A stretch of DNA of 64,000 nt from Bacteroidia bacterium. Lineage in GTDB: Bacteria; Bacteroidota; Bacteroidia; B-17B0; Aurantibacillaceae. The notes under the pieces are model-generated. The model was not told the DNA's origin, did not search any database, and worked only from the letters and a program-made list of their open reading frames with translations. Of the stretch, positions 16,267 to 24,289 are shown in pieces. Made by a program: the position numbers and the translations under genes. Numbering within the stretch: the stretch's first letter is position 1; the number at the start of each line of letters is the position of its first letter. Location: the NCBI GenBank assembly GCA_016787445.1, contig JAEUTQ010000021.1:23986-87985 (forward strand), written 5' to 3'.

Positions 16267-16971
16267 TTAATCGAGCTTAATTTCCAGTTCCGGTTCAGCC
16301 TCAGTGGTTTCGGTTTCCACTTTCATTAAATCAGGGGCTTTAATTGTTTCGATTTGCTCGGCCGGCACCTTTTCTTTTTTCTTACGGCGAATACGTGGTA
16401 CTGTAGTTTGAGCTGTTAAACTATCAGAAGTAGGTTTGATAATTGCATTAGTGGTGGCCGGCATTATTCGGGCAGAATTTATATTTGAACCGCCCGTTGC
16501 CATGGTAGCGACAGGAGTGGAAATGACCACTTGTGGATTTTGAATAACAGGTGCAGAAACAATACTATCTTTTTTTACCGCTATCGCCTTTGGTTCCGGC
16601 TTGGAAACAACTTCTTGTTTTGTTTCCATTTTTTCAGGAGCAATGGTTGCTTTGAAATTATTCGGATTCGGATCTAATTTTTTCTCTACCTGTTCTTGAT
16701 CCGGTTTAAAATCGATGAAACTTAAAAGTATTGCCGAAACACCAACCAATGCCAATATAAAAAAGATAGGCAAAACAATGTTTCGGTTGATGTTTAAATT
16801 GATTTCAGGAAGTTTGATGAATGACAGTGTTGAGTTTTTGTTACACACTTCCTTACAATAATTTTCTTCAAAATCGCGCCATGCCGCTTCTGAAAATTCG
16901 TTATGCCTCGCATTCAGCAAGGATGAACGAATATTCTTTTCGTCTAATTCGTAATTAAACAGACTGCTCAT
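16267..16971 (-). CDS. One-TM protein partnered with the sigma factor (putative anti-sigma-like)
   Basis: 234 residues. A short cytoplasmic N-terminus (MSSLFNYELDEKNIRSS) with two cysteines near residues 39-43 is followed by one strong TM helix at about residues 64-86. The rest is a low-complexity tail rich in Pro, Lys, Thr and Val with a basic patch IRRKKKEK and an acidic end (TEAEPELEIKLD). The gene overlaps the end of the sigma gene by 17 bp. A membrane protein encoded immediately after an ECF sigma is often its anti-sigma factor, and the N-terminal cytoplasmic part could bind the sigma, but no ZAS or FecR motif is visible, so this remains an inference from position. Confidence 0.6.
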   Translation of the reverse strand: MSSLFNYELDEKNIRSSLLNARHNEFSEAAWRDFEENYCKEVCNKNSTLSFIKLPEINLNINRNIVLPIFFILALVGVSAILLSFIDFKPDQEQVEKKLDPNPNNFKATIAPEKMETKQEVVSKPEPKAIAVKKDSIVSAPVIQNPQVVISTPVATMATGGSNINSARIMPATTNAIIKPTSDSLTAQTTVPRIRRKKKEKVPAEQIETIKAPDLMKVETETTEAEPELEIKLD

Positions 16972-17539
16972 TTTTTTGCGACTTAAAATTCTTATCTATA
17001 TTTTTTTGAAGGTTGTAACGTGCCTTCTCTAAATTCGCTTTTACGGTTTGTTCGCTGGCTTCTAAAATATCGGCTGCCTTTCTCAAATCATATTCTTCCA
17101 CCACGTGTAAATTATAAATCAAACGTTGTGATGGAACCAATTGATGCAGCGATTCTATTAACACATCATACTCTACATTTTTAAAATCGGTGAGAACAGC
17201 ATCCACAAACAAATCATAATTTTTAGCAGGCGTATCCGTTACACGAACCGTGCTTGCTACATAATATTCGCTGCGGATATTTCGTATAAACTCAACGCAA
17301 AATTTAATAAACTCGTTACGCACCCAATCACTTAAAATTAAATTAGTGTTCGATTTAAAATTACTAATGTGAGAGAGCAAATGAGCCATTCCGTTTTGCA
17401 AAAGCTCATTACTCTGAGTTTTATTTTTTGCGTAACGAATCGAAATCCCCGATAAAACCGGATAATAGGTTTCATAGAACTGCTTCTTGGCAGAGACATC
17501 ATTTTTAGAGATAGCCGATATGAGTTCAGAATCAGTCAC
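16955..17539 (-). CDS. ECF-like RNA polymerase sigma factor
   Basis: 194 residues starting with GTG at 17539 (in-frame TAA a few codons before; next Met only at residue 51). The N-terminal part (LISAISKNDVSAKKQFYETYYPVLSGIS) looks like region 2.1-2.2 of sigma-70 proteins. The C-terminal part (QLVPSQRLIYNLHVVEEYDLRKAADIL then EQTVKANLEKARYNLQ) is a region 4 helix-turn-helix. Region 2 is more diverged than in typical ECF factors. It probably directs a small regulon, possibly related to the envelope given the membrane partner that overlaps it. A perfect inverted repeat ends just before the GTG, suggesting control of its own translation or transcription. Confidence 0.75.
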   Translation of the reverse strand: MTDSELISAISKNDVSAKKQFYETYYPVLSGISIRYAKNKTQSNELLQNGMAHLLSHISNFKSNTNLILSDWVRNEFIKFCVEFIRNIRSEYYVASTVRVTDTPAKNYDLFVDAVLTDFKNVEYDVLIESLHQLVPSQRLIYNLHVVEEYDLRKAADILEASEQTVKANLEKARYNLQKNIDKNFKSQKNEQSV

Positions 17540-17540
17540 A

Positions 17541-17565
17541 GTACAAGGGATTTAGCTACTTGTAC
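17541..17565. promoter_or_regulatory. Perfect inverted repeat next to the sigma-factor start codon
   Basis: GTACAAG (17541-17547) and CTTGTAC (17559-17565) with an 11-base spacer, beginning one base upstream of the GTG at 17539. As RNA it would form a 7-bp hairpin right against the start codon; as DNA it could be an operator. Confidence 0.5.
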
Positions 17566-17618
17566 GAGGGCTTATTAACAAAGGTTACGGAATTGTTAGA
17601 ATAATTTTAGATTTTAGA

Positions 17619-18083
17619 TTATCTACTCATCTTGTAATCAGAGGTTTTATAATCAATCGGGAACTTCTTTTTAACCCACATTTTCCCGGCTTTTAGGTCG
17701 CCTTTAACCTGCATTGTGCCTAATTTTGAGCCACTTAGCATCTTTGTAATGTCCATGAAATTAAACTCCTTAAAAGAGGAGTTAAGCTCAAATGTGTAGG
17801 CCTTTTCGCAATTGGCATCGATGTGCACACGCTTCTTTAATTTAGCTTTCCCCAAATTCATCCCGCTGAAAATAATATCAAACTCCGACGGATAAATGGA
17901 GAAACCCATGCTGTTTGGGTTTTTAATGTTAAGCTCAATCAATGCTTCAATGCCTTCCAAACCGATTTTCTTTAATTTAAAATCTTTGACGCCTACTACT
18001 TCCACTTCTTTAAATTCTTTACATGAAGAAAATGTAACTGCGATTAATAAAAAGAATATTTGAAAAATGCGTTTAAACTTCAT
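17619..18083 (-). CDS. LEA type 2-family lipoprotein
   Basis: 154 residues from the ATG at 18083 (MKFKRIFQIFFLLIAVTFSSC); an ATG at 18101 would add six residues. The lipobox TFSSC marks it as an outer- or inner-membrane lipoprotein (Cys about residue 21). The body is one LEA-2 / WHy-like beta-sandwich (IEALIELNIKNPNSMGFSIYPSEFDI, shown in part) of the kind found in bacterial lipoproteins and plant desiccation proteins; its molecular role is not established. It overlaps the small membrane-protein gene upstream by 11 bp, so it is the last gene of a three-gene operon. Confidence 0.8.
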   Translation of the reverse strand: MKFKRIFQIFFLLIAVTFSSCKEFKEVEVVGVKDFKLKKIGLEGIEALIELNIKNPNSMGFSIYPSEFDIIFSGMNLGKAKLKKRVHIDANCEKAYTFELNSSFKEFNFMDITKMLSGSKLGTMQVKGDLKAGKMWVKKKFPIDYKTSDYKMSR

Positions 18084-18330
18084 TTGATTTTTTCCGATCA
18101 TTTATTTTTTTCATCAAGGCAAACAGCGACACGAGCATCCACACCAATTCTAAAATCACAAAGGGAACATAATTTATGAGAATGGATGCAAGTCCTGCCA
18201 ACAATGCACCCATAACGTTAAAAACCAAATAGAGATACGAATCGGCTTTAATTAATTTTAAAAGATTTAGTCCGAATGCCAATAACAGCAAACTAACGCC
18301 AATGGTACCAATCCAATCCGGAACAGTCAT
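18073..18330 (-). CDS. Small membrane protein, CBU_0592-like family
   Basis: 85 residues with three TM helices (about 6-23, 31-50 and 54-72) and a basic cytoplasmic tail (KKINDRKK). The start MTVPDWIGTIGVSLLLLAFGLN and the pattern NVMGA...INYVPFVILELVW look like the small CBU_0592-type membrane proteins known from many bacteria, whose function is unknown. Its ATG overlaps the stop of the M20 peptidase gene by one base (TAATG), indicating translational coupling, and its end overlaps the lipoprotein gene. Confidence 0.75.
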   Translation of the reverse strand: MTVPDWIGTIGVSLLLLAFGLNLLKLIKADSYLYLVFNVMGALLAGLASILINYVPFVILELVWMLVSLFALMKKINDRKKSNEV

Positions 18331-19724
18331 TACTTAGTTAACTCGCTAAAGTGTTTGTAGAATAAAGGAATAGTTTCAATTCCTTTATAGTAATTAAACA
18401 AACCATAATGTTCGTTTGGCGAATGTAAAGCATCGGTGTCTAAACCAAATCCAAATAAAATACTATCTAAACCTAATTCCTTTTTAAACAATGCGACAAT
18501 AGGAATACTTCCTCCTCCTCTAGTCGGAACCGGCTTTTTACCGAATGATTCTGTCATTGCCAAACTTGCTGCTTTAAATCCTGGTGAGTCAGGTGTAACC
18601 ACAACAGGTTCGCCGCCATGATGCGGTGTAACTTTCACCTTCACTGATTTTGGCGCTACACTCTCAAAATATTTTTGGAACAACTTACTAATCACATCTG
18701 AATTTTGATTCGGCACTAAGCGCATGCTTATTTTCGCAAATGCTTTAGAAGGTAAAACCGTTTTTGCACCCTCACCAATATAACCTCCCCAAATTCCGTT
18801 TACATCTAAAGTCGGACGGATGCCTGTTCTCTCCATGGTAGTATAACCCTCCTCGCCTTGCTCCTGCTCTATATTCAAATCTTTTTTAAATTCATTAATA
18901 TCGAATGGCGCTAAATTTAATTCGGCGCGCTCAGCATTCGTTAGTTCGAGTACCTCATCATAAAATCCCGGAATCGTGATGTGATTATTTTCATCATGAC
19001 ATGAGGCAATTAACTTACACAATACATTAACAGGATTTGCAACAGCGCCTCCGTAAACACCACTGTGTAAATCACGATTTGGACCTGTAACTTCTACTTC
19101 CATGTATGCTAATCCGCGTAAGCCTGTATCAATACTTGGAATATCTTTCGCGATCATGGATGTATCTGAAATTAAAATAACATCTCCTTTTAAACGCGCT
19201 TTATTTTTGATAATCCAGTCTCCCAAATTCGCGGAACCTACTTCTTCCTCACCTTCAATCATAAACTTTACATTACAAGGCAATGTTCCGGTTTTCATCA
19301 TTAGTTCAAATGCTTTAACATGCATGTACATTTGTCCTTTATCGTCGCAAGCACCACGCGCGAAAATGGCACCATCCGGATGAACTTCTGTTTTCTTAAT
19401 TACCGGTTCAAAAGGTGGAGAATGCCATAAATTTATTGGGTCGGCCGGTTGCACATCGTAATGCCCGTACACAATAACCGTTGGTTTTTTAGGATCAATT
19501 ATTTTTTCTCCATATACAACAGGATATCCCTTAGTTGGAGAAACTTCCACATTATCAACACCGGCCTCTATTAAACGTTGTTTAACCGCCTCCGCCGTTT
19601 TATTTACATCACCTGCATATTTTGGGTCGGCACTCACCGAAGGAATACGTAACAAATCTAAAAGTTCATTTAAAAACCGCTCTTTGTTTGCGTTGATATA
19701 ATTGGTAATTACACTGCGTTCCAT
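18330..19724 (-). CDS. M20-family dipeptidase / metallopeptidase
   Basis: 464 residues, typical for M20 dipeptidases (CNDP/PepV-like). Zinc ligands are visible in order: YGHYDVQP with His about residue 87 and the catalytic Asp two residues on, RGACDDKGQ with the bridging Asp, EGEEEVGS with catalytic Glu and Glu ligand, and a late DALHSPNE with the final His. A dimerisation domain lies between. It hydrolyses dipeptides or related small amides in the cytoplasm (no signal peptide). It is the first gene of a compact operon with the small membrane protein and the LEA-2 lipoprotein; that linkage has no obvious metabolic reason. Confidence 0.93.
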   Translation of the reverse strand: MERSVITNYINANKERFLNELLDLLRIPSVSADPKYAGDVNKTAEAVKQRLIEAGVDNVEVSPTKGYPVVYGEKIIDPKKPTVIVYGHYDVQPADPINLWHSPPFEPVIKKTEVHPDGAIFARGACDDKGQMYMHVKAFELMMKTGTLPCNVKFMIEGEEEVGSANLGDWIIKNKARLKGDVILISDTSMIAKDIPSIDTGLRGLAYMEVEVTGPNRDLHSGVYGGAVANPVNVLCKLIASCHDENNHITIPGFYDEVLELTNAERAELNLAPFDINEFKKDLNIEQEQGEEGYTTMERTGIRPTLDVNGIWGGYIGEGAKTVLPSKAFAKISMRLVPNQNSDVISKLFQKYFESVAPKSVKVKVTPHHGGEPVVVTPDSPGFKAASLAMTESFGKKPVPTRGGGSIPIVALFKKELGLDSILFGFGLDTDALHSPNEHYGLFNYYKGIETIPLFYKHFSELTK

Positions 19725-19866
19725 AAAAAAATAATTTGCGCTAATGTAAGGTTTTAGGTGTAATTGTTAAAACAGGCATAGACTAAATCCCTTGAATTTT
19801 CGTTTAATATCGAAGGGCTATTGACACTTATTAACTTTTGTCTCTTAAAATTAATACGACTTATGC

Positions 19867-19897
19867 TTGAAATAAGCTTTTGGATAGATTAACTTTA
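19867..19897 (+). promoter_or_regulatory. Promoter of the small cargo gene
   Basis: TTG (19867-19869), 20-bp spacer, TAACTTTA (19890-19897): 7 of 8 matches to the -7 consensus with good spacing, 6 bases before the ATG at 19904. Confidence 0.5.
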
Positions 19898-19903
19898 TAC
19901 ATT

Positions 19904-20503
19904 ATGAAACGTTGGTTGTCGGCTTTACTTTTCTTCTTCGTCTTCTTTGGCGCGCACGCACAAAGCCGCATCATCTATTTCAAAGCAACAGCCTTGGGCG
20001 ATTCGGTTCGTTTAAATTTTACCATTTCTTCAGGTACAGCTTGTGCCGGATATAATGTTTTAAAAGGATCTGATTCTTTAAACTTAAATCCTGTTTACGT
20101 CTATCCCGGAATTTGCGGAAATAATTCTTCCAACGAGACATATGCTTATACTGATTTTTCACCCAATAAAACCACGCCCAATTTTTACCGCATATTAATT
20201 CCTCCCGGAGATTATTCGAACACGTTGCGTGTTGATGTGGCTGCTTCATTCTCCGATATGATTATTTTTCCGCAACCCACCGAAGATGTACTCAATATAA
20301 AATTTCTGAATAAAAGCTATTTCTATTATGAAATGAAAATTTATGATCGTTTCGGTAGGAAAATGGGAGAGACAAACGGTAATTCATCCGACAGAATAAC
20401 AGTGAATGTTTCCGGTTTGCCTATCGGACTTTACGCCTTTATGATTATTGATATCAACGGCAACGCTTACCGCGGGAAGTTCATCAAAACAACTTCAAAC
20501 TAG
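19904..20503 (+). CDS. Small T9SS cargo protein with type A sorting domain
   Basis: 199 residues from ATG 19904 (MKRWLSALLFFFVFFGAHAQ, signal peptide). A TTG 24 bases earlier is in frame but precedes the -7 box. The mature protein is a single Fn3-like beta-sandwich of about 90 residues (IIYFKATALGDSVRLNFTIS, shown whole) followed by a type A sorting domain (IIFPQPTEDVLNIKF, YDRFGRKMGET, GLYAFMI, ending GKFIKT). Small size and single domain suggest a minor surface protein; function unknown. Its stop codon shares CTAG (20500-20503) with that of the convergent radical SAM gene. Confidence 0.8.
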   Translation: MKRWLSALLFFFVFFGAHAQSRIIYFKATALGDSVRLNFTISSGTACAGYNVLKGSDSLNLNPVYVYPGICGNNSSNETYAYTDFSPNKTTPNFYRILIPPGDYSNTLRVDVAASFSDMIIFPQPTEDVLNIKFLNKSYFYYEMKIYDRFGRKMGETNGNSSDRITVNVSGLPIGLYAFMIIDINGNAYRGKFIKTTSN

Positions 20504-21570
20504 AACAAGCTCATTTGAATATCTCCGGCTTTATAATTAAAAGCGGAAGTGTTGAATTCAAATTTTAATTCTTCTTTCATAAATCTCAGTTTAGACAAAC
20601 GAAACAATTGTCTCACACTTTCCGCCATATGGCCTTGTCCGCGCATACGAACACCAAATCTTGAATCTTTCACATCACCATCGTGCGCTTCACAAATTTG
20701 ATTCCACACTTTATCGGCGCGGTCGGGAAAATTTTTAATAAGCCAGTCTTTTAACACAGGACCAATCGCACCATTTAATCTCACCATGGTGTAACCTGCA
20801 AACTTTGCACCTGATTTTGCAGCGAGCTCCATCACTTCAGGAATACAATGATTATTGATACCCGGAATAACAGGCGCAATCATCACTCCACACGGAATGT
20901 TGTGTGCACTTAAAACTGCCAATGCTTTAAAACGATTTTTATACGTTGATGTTCTAGGTTCTAATTTTTGTCGGATCGCTTCATCAGTTCCCGTAATCGA
21001 AATCATTACGGATACAAGATTATGTTTTGCGAGTTCGGAAAGAATATCCAAATCGCGCAACACTAATGCGTTTTTCGTGATGATTCCAACCGGATGTTTA
21101 AACTTTAAACAAGTCTGCAAAATGCGACGTGTAATCTCTAATTCTTTTTCGATAGGCTGATAACAATCTGTATTCCCTGAAAGCATAATAGCGGAGGGCT
21201 TCCATTTTTTGCTGCTGAATTGTTTTTCCAAAACCTCAACCGCATTTTGTTTCACAATGATTTTCTGTTCAAAATCCAATCCCGCGCTATAGCCCCAATA
21301 CTCATGCGTGTTGCGCGCGTAACAATACACGCAGCCATGCTCACAACCCTGATAAGGATTTACTGAATATTCACCAGGAATATCCGGACTATCCACTTTA
21401 TTGATGATGGTTTTAGGATGCGTGCAAATAATTTCAGTTTTATGATTCACTAAAAATTCTTCATCCAGAACCTCTTTATATTCCTGAACGTATTGATGGC
21501 GGTTAAACTTATTATGTGTGTTCAGTTGTGAGCCGCGCCCTTTGAAATATGTATCAGTAAGTTCCATCAT
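20500..21570 (-). CDS. PA0069-type radical SAM protein (SPL-related)
   Basis: 356 residues starting at the tandem ATGs 21570/21567 (MMELTDTYFKGRG). A longer frame to 21651 would read back through a terminator hairpin and the -7 box and is rejected. The radical SAM cluster motif is C-x3-C-x2-C (CEHGCVYC) preceded by NPYQG. Together with YARNTHEYWG, the GNTDCYQP motif and KNALVLRD this places it in the PA0069 family, distantly related to spore photoproduct lyase. It binds a 4Fe-4S cluster and SAM; the substrate is unknown. It is a single cytoplasmic gene between cargo genes, convergent with 19904-20503. Confidence 0.9.
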   Translation of the reverse strand: MMELTDTYFKGRGSQLNTHNKFNRHQYVQEYKEVLDEEFLVNHKTEIICTHPKTIINKVDSPDIPGEYSVNPYQGCEHGCVYCYARNTHEYWGYSAGLDFEQKIIVKQNAVEVLEKQFSSKKWKPSAIMLSGNTDCYQPIEKELEITRRILQTCLKFKHPVGIITKNALVLRDLDILSELAKHNLVSVMISITGTDEAIRQKLEPRTSTYKNRFKALAVLSAHNIPCGVMIAPVIPGINNHCIPEVMELAAKSGAKFAGYTMVRLNGAIGPVLKDWLIKNFPDRADKVWNQICEAHDGDVKDSRFGVRMRGQGHMAESVRQLFRLSKLRFMKEELKFEFNTSAFNYKAGDIQMSLF

Positions 21571-21588
21571 AAGCAATAATTGATGAAA

Positions 21589-21596
21589 CAAAGTTA
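21589..21596 (-). promoter_or_regulatory. -7 promoter box of the radical SAM gene
   Basis: TAACTTTG on minus, full consensus, 18 bases before the ATG at 21570. It supports the short start choice. Confidence 0.55.
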
Positions 21597-21640
21597 GCAC
21601 GTAGCATAGCAATTGATGGCTACAAATTGTAGCAAAACAA

Positions 21641-21670
21641 AAAAGCCCCATTTTTATAATGGGGCTTCAT
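21641..21670 (-). terminator. Rho-independent terminator after the Ig-like cargo gene
   Basis: A 10-bp perfect stem (21643-21652 with 21658-21667), 5-base loop, followed on minus by a T run. It terminates the gene at 21686-22768. Confidence 0.9.
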
Positions 21671-21685
21671 TCTAAATTAAGCGAA

Positions 21686-22768
21686 TTACTGTTTAATTAT
21701 TTTCTTTTTAAATGAGCCGGAAGACTGCGTCATCTGCAAATAATAAATACCTGAAGGAAGAGTGCTTAAATCCAACTCTTTCTCACCATCTTCAATATCT
21801 ACATTCTTTACGATTCTTCCGAATACATCAAGTACCATTACTTCTCCTTTTTCTATTCCTGAAATTTTAATTTTACCGGTTGTAGGGTTAGGATATACAA
21901 CTAAATTATCTTCCATATTTAACTCATCATCAATTCCGGTACATGTGCTCAATACACTTACACTCTGAGAAACGGTACACCCAAAGCCATCTTTCAAGGT
22001 TGCGATATATAATCCGGGTGTGCATGCCAAAAACGCTCCATTTGCAGGTGTTGCGGTAGTTGAAGTTGTGACATTTGTCCACGTGTATGAAATTGGTGCA
22101 ACTGAAGAGGTTGTTGTAATAGACATATTCAAACAAACCGTTAGACAACTAAGTGTGTACCCCATACTTGAAGACACAGACATTGTTGGTATAACAGTTG
22201 AACCTATTACCGAGACAGTATTAGAGGTTGCACAGCCATTACTGCCATTTACAAAAACTACACTATAGGTGCCCATTGACTTAGCACTTAAAACTACTGG
22301 CGATGCAACCGGACTGTTATATAATGATCCTCCGGGATTAATCCAGTATCCTGTAACATTTGTTGTAGGACTTGATACAGCAGTAAATGTAACAGGAGGA
22401 CCGTTGCAAATCAAAGTTCCTATCAGCGGACTTACTGTAACTGTTGGTGCAACCGTATTTGAACTCAAACTTATTTGCTGTGTGCTAATACATGTTGAGG
22501 CAGGACTAGATGCCAAAACCGTATAAGTATTAGAACCTGTAGGCGCTGTTCCATTTATGGTTGCACCTGTTGCTGTTCCTGTAGTGGCACTCACCCAGGT
22601 AAATGTTACATTCGACAAAGTTGAAGAATTTGCAGCTGTAAGAATTACGGAAGCGGGATTACAACCTACTACTGTACCCTGAGGCGTGCTGATAATAAAT
22701 GTCGGACATTGGGCATTTACTTTTGTAAATAATAACACACCCATTAATAAACTGAAAATGTTTTTCAT
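21686..22768 (-). CDS. T9SS cargo with Ig/PKD-like repeats, type A sorting domain
   Basis: 360 residues: signal peptide MKNIFSLLMGVLLFTKVNAQ, then about three similar Ig/PKD-like modules of roughly 85 residues each, seen as recurring GC.P.SV.L, TWVS.TTG and GTYSVVFVNGSNGC-type segments rich in Ser/Thr/Val. It ends in a type A sorting domain (LVVYPNPTTGKIKISGIE, VLDVFGRIVKN, GIYYLQM, ending KKIIKQ). Probably a surface-exposed binding or adhesion protein; no catalytic motif. The upstream lipoprotein gene is 21 bp away on the same strand, so the two may be co-transcribed; a strong terminator follows. Confidence 0.85.
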   Translation of the reverse strand: MKNIFSLLMGVLLFTKVNAQCPTFIISTPQGTVVGCNPASVILTAANSSTLSNVTFTWVSATTGTATGATINGTAPTGSNTYTVLASSPASTCISTQQISLSSNTVAPTVTVSPLIGTLICNGPPVTFTAVSSPTTNVTGYWINPGGSLYNSPVASPVVLSAKSMGTYSVVFVNGSNGCATSNTVSVIGSTVIPTMSVSSSMGYTLSCLTVCLNMSITTTSSVAPISYTWTNVTTSTTATPANGAFLACTPGLYIATLKDGFGCTVSQSVSVLSTCTGIDDELNMEDNLVVYPNPTTGKIKISGIEKGEVMVLDVFGRIVKNVDIEDGEKELDLSTLPSGIYYLQMTQSSGSFKKKIIKQ

Positions 22769-22789
22769 TTAAATTTTTTACTTAAAAAA

Positions 22790-23788
22790 TTAATACTTAG
22801 GTATCATACCGCGTATACCCATATCCACCGGGAATTCTCCGGCATCGGGTTGGAAATATCCATCCAATACCATTTCCTTCCATTCGAAACTTTTGTTGGT
22901 AGATAATGATACTGTAATAATAACGTCGCTGGTTTCTGTTCCTGTTATAGTTAATGGCATTGTTAATCCGCCTACGCTATTAAAAAACTCACCGGTTACC
23001 AAACAACTTCCTGCCGGAATCGGAGAGGTGGCGCTGATTGGATTTACAACTGTTGTGCCTGCTGCTTGTCCATCGGTTGTATAACTAATGCTCGACATTT
23101 CAAATCCCCAATAACCTTGCTTGTAATTACCATTAATGCCTAAGCTGGCAGTTGGCGTCATGGTCATGTTTTTAATTTTATACTGCGACATGTTGGTTTG
23201 AAATCCTACAAAAGACGCGATAGTTCCCCACTGTGTTCCTGGTAAGGAGGTTGACTTAAAAGCTATGTCATAATTTTGATACGCTAAAGAAACACGTAAC
23301 CACTGATAGCTTCCCGGCGTAATCTGACTGATTGGAACTTTATAAAAAATTTCACCATCACCCACTTGTATCGACTGACAATAAATGATTGAAGCGCTCG
23401 GAGAATTCGCTGAGGTTAGTCCGCAGTTAGTTTCAGGTGCTCTATATAAAACTTGTCCCCCGCCTACTTGAGTTGTACTGTTAGGAGCAATCTCAATATA
23501 GTGCGCCGACATTTTATTAAACACAGGCGAAAAAGCTGCATTACCTGAAGGTATAGTTGAGGGAGCTCCGAAATTATCTAAGCGCGCTTGTGTTGAATCA
23601 AACTTAAATTTAAATACTAGGAATGGTCCCGTTTGAGAAGTGGTAAAAACCGTGCTTGGTGAAGTACAAGATGCAGGCGGACAATTACTCGTTGGTGGTT
23701 CAGGAGTAGGTTCCGGTTCACTCTTGGTATCTTTTTTACAGGAAACAACGGCTAAAGCCAAAAGGGAAAACAAAAGAATTTTTTTCAT
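22790..23788 (-). CDS. Secreted lipoprotein of unknown function
   Basis: 332 residues. The N-terminus is a lipoprotein signal (MKKILLFSLLALAVVSC, lipobox VVSC with Cys17) followed by a charged, Pro-rich linker (KKDTKSEPEPTPEPPTSN). The rest is a beta-rich domain with no sorting domain and no motif I can name (for example FKFKFDSTQARLDN, GEIFYKVPISQI and MGIRGMIPKY at the end). In Bacteroidetes such proteins with an acidic residue after the lipidated Cys may be surface-exposed; here the residues after Cys are basic, which argues for retention in the periplasmic leaflet. Upstream of and probably in one unit with the Ig-like cargo gene. Confidence 0.75.
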   Translation of the reverse strand: MKKILLFSLLALAVVSCKKDTKSEPEPTPEPPTSNCPPASCTSPSTVFTTSQTGPFLVFKFKFDSTQARLDNFGAPSTIPSGNAAFSPVFNKMSAHYIEIAPNSTTQVGGGQVLYRAPETNCGLTSANSPSASIIYCQSIQVGDGEIFYKVPISQITPGSYQWLRVSLAYQNYDIAFKSTSLPGTQWGTIASFVGFQTNMSQYKIKNMTMTPTASLGINGNYKQGYWGFEMSSISYTTDGQAAGTTVVNPISATSPIPAGSCLVTGEFFNSVGGLTMPLTITGTETSDVIITVSLSTNKSFEWKEMVLDGYFQPDAGEFPVDMGIRGMIPKY

Positions 23789-23836
23789 TTTAAAAGTATA
23801 ATTGAATAAACGTAAATTTAACCAAATTTTTTGATT

Positions 23837-24289
23837 ATGCGATTAGTCATTCAGAGAGTAAGTAAAGCTTCCGTAACAATAAACGGCGCTATATATTCTT
23901 CCATTCAAAACGGCTTAATGGTTTTAATGGGGATTGAAGATGCCGACGATGATAAAGATATAGAATGGCTGGTTCAGAAAATGGTGAATATGCGCATCTT
24001 TTCGGATGCAGAAGGTAAAATGAATTTAAGTGTGAAAGATGTAAATGGAGATGTTTTATTAGTGAGTCAGTTTACTTTACACGCCTCCACACAAAAAGGA
24101 AATCGACCTTCTTTTATAAAAGCGGCACGTCCTGAAAAAGCCATTCCGCTTTACGAAGCTTTCATTAAAAAAACAGAAACTGAATTAGGAAAAAAATGCG
24201 CGACCGGTGAATTCGGTGCCGACATGAAAGTGGAATTAATCAACGATGGTCCGGTGACGATTGTAATTGATAGTAAGAGTAAGGAATAA
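23837..24289 (+). CDS. dtd: D-aminoacyl-tRNA deacylase
   Basis: 150 residues from ATG 23837 (MRLVIQRVSKASV), the standard Dtd N-terminus; an in-frame TTG at 23831 is ignored. It removes D-amino acids and glycine mischarged onto tRNAs. The two active-site signatures are present: SQFTLHA (about residues 78-84) and the cross-subunit GPVTIVID (about residues 137-144), including the Gly-Pro pair that rejects L-amino acids. Length is normal. It is divergent from the lipoprotein gene and tail-to-tail with rpoD, their stop codons touching with no intergenic base and no terminator. Confidence 0.96.
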   Translation: MRLVIQRVSKASVTINGAIYSSIQNGLMVLMGIEDADDDKDIEWLVQKMVNMRIFSDAEGKMNLSVKDVNGDVLLVSQFTLHASTQKGNRPSFIKAARPEKAIPLYEAFIKKTETELGKKCATGEFGADMKVELINDGPVTIVIDSKSKE

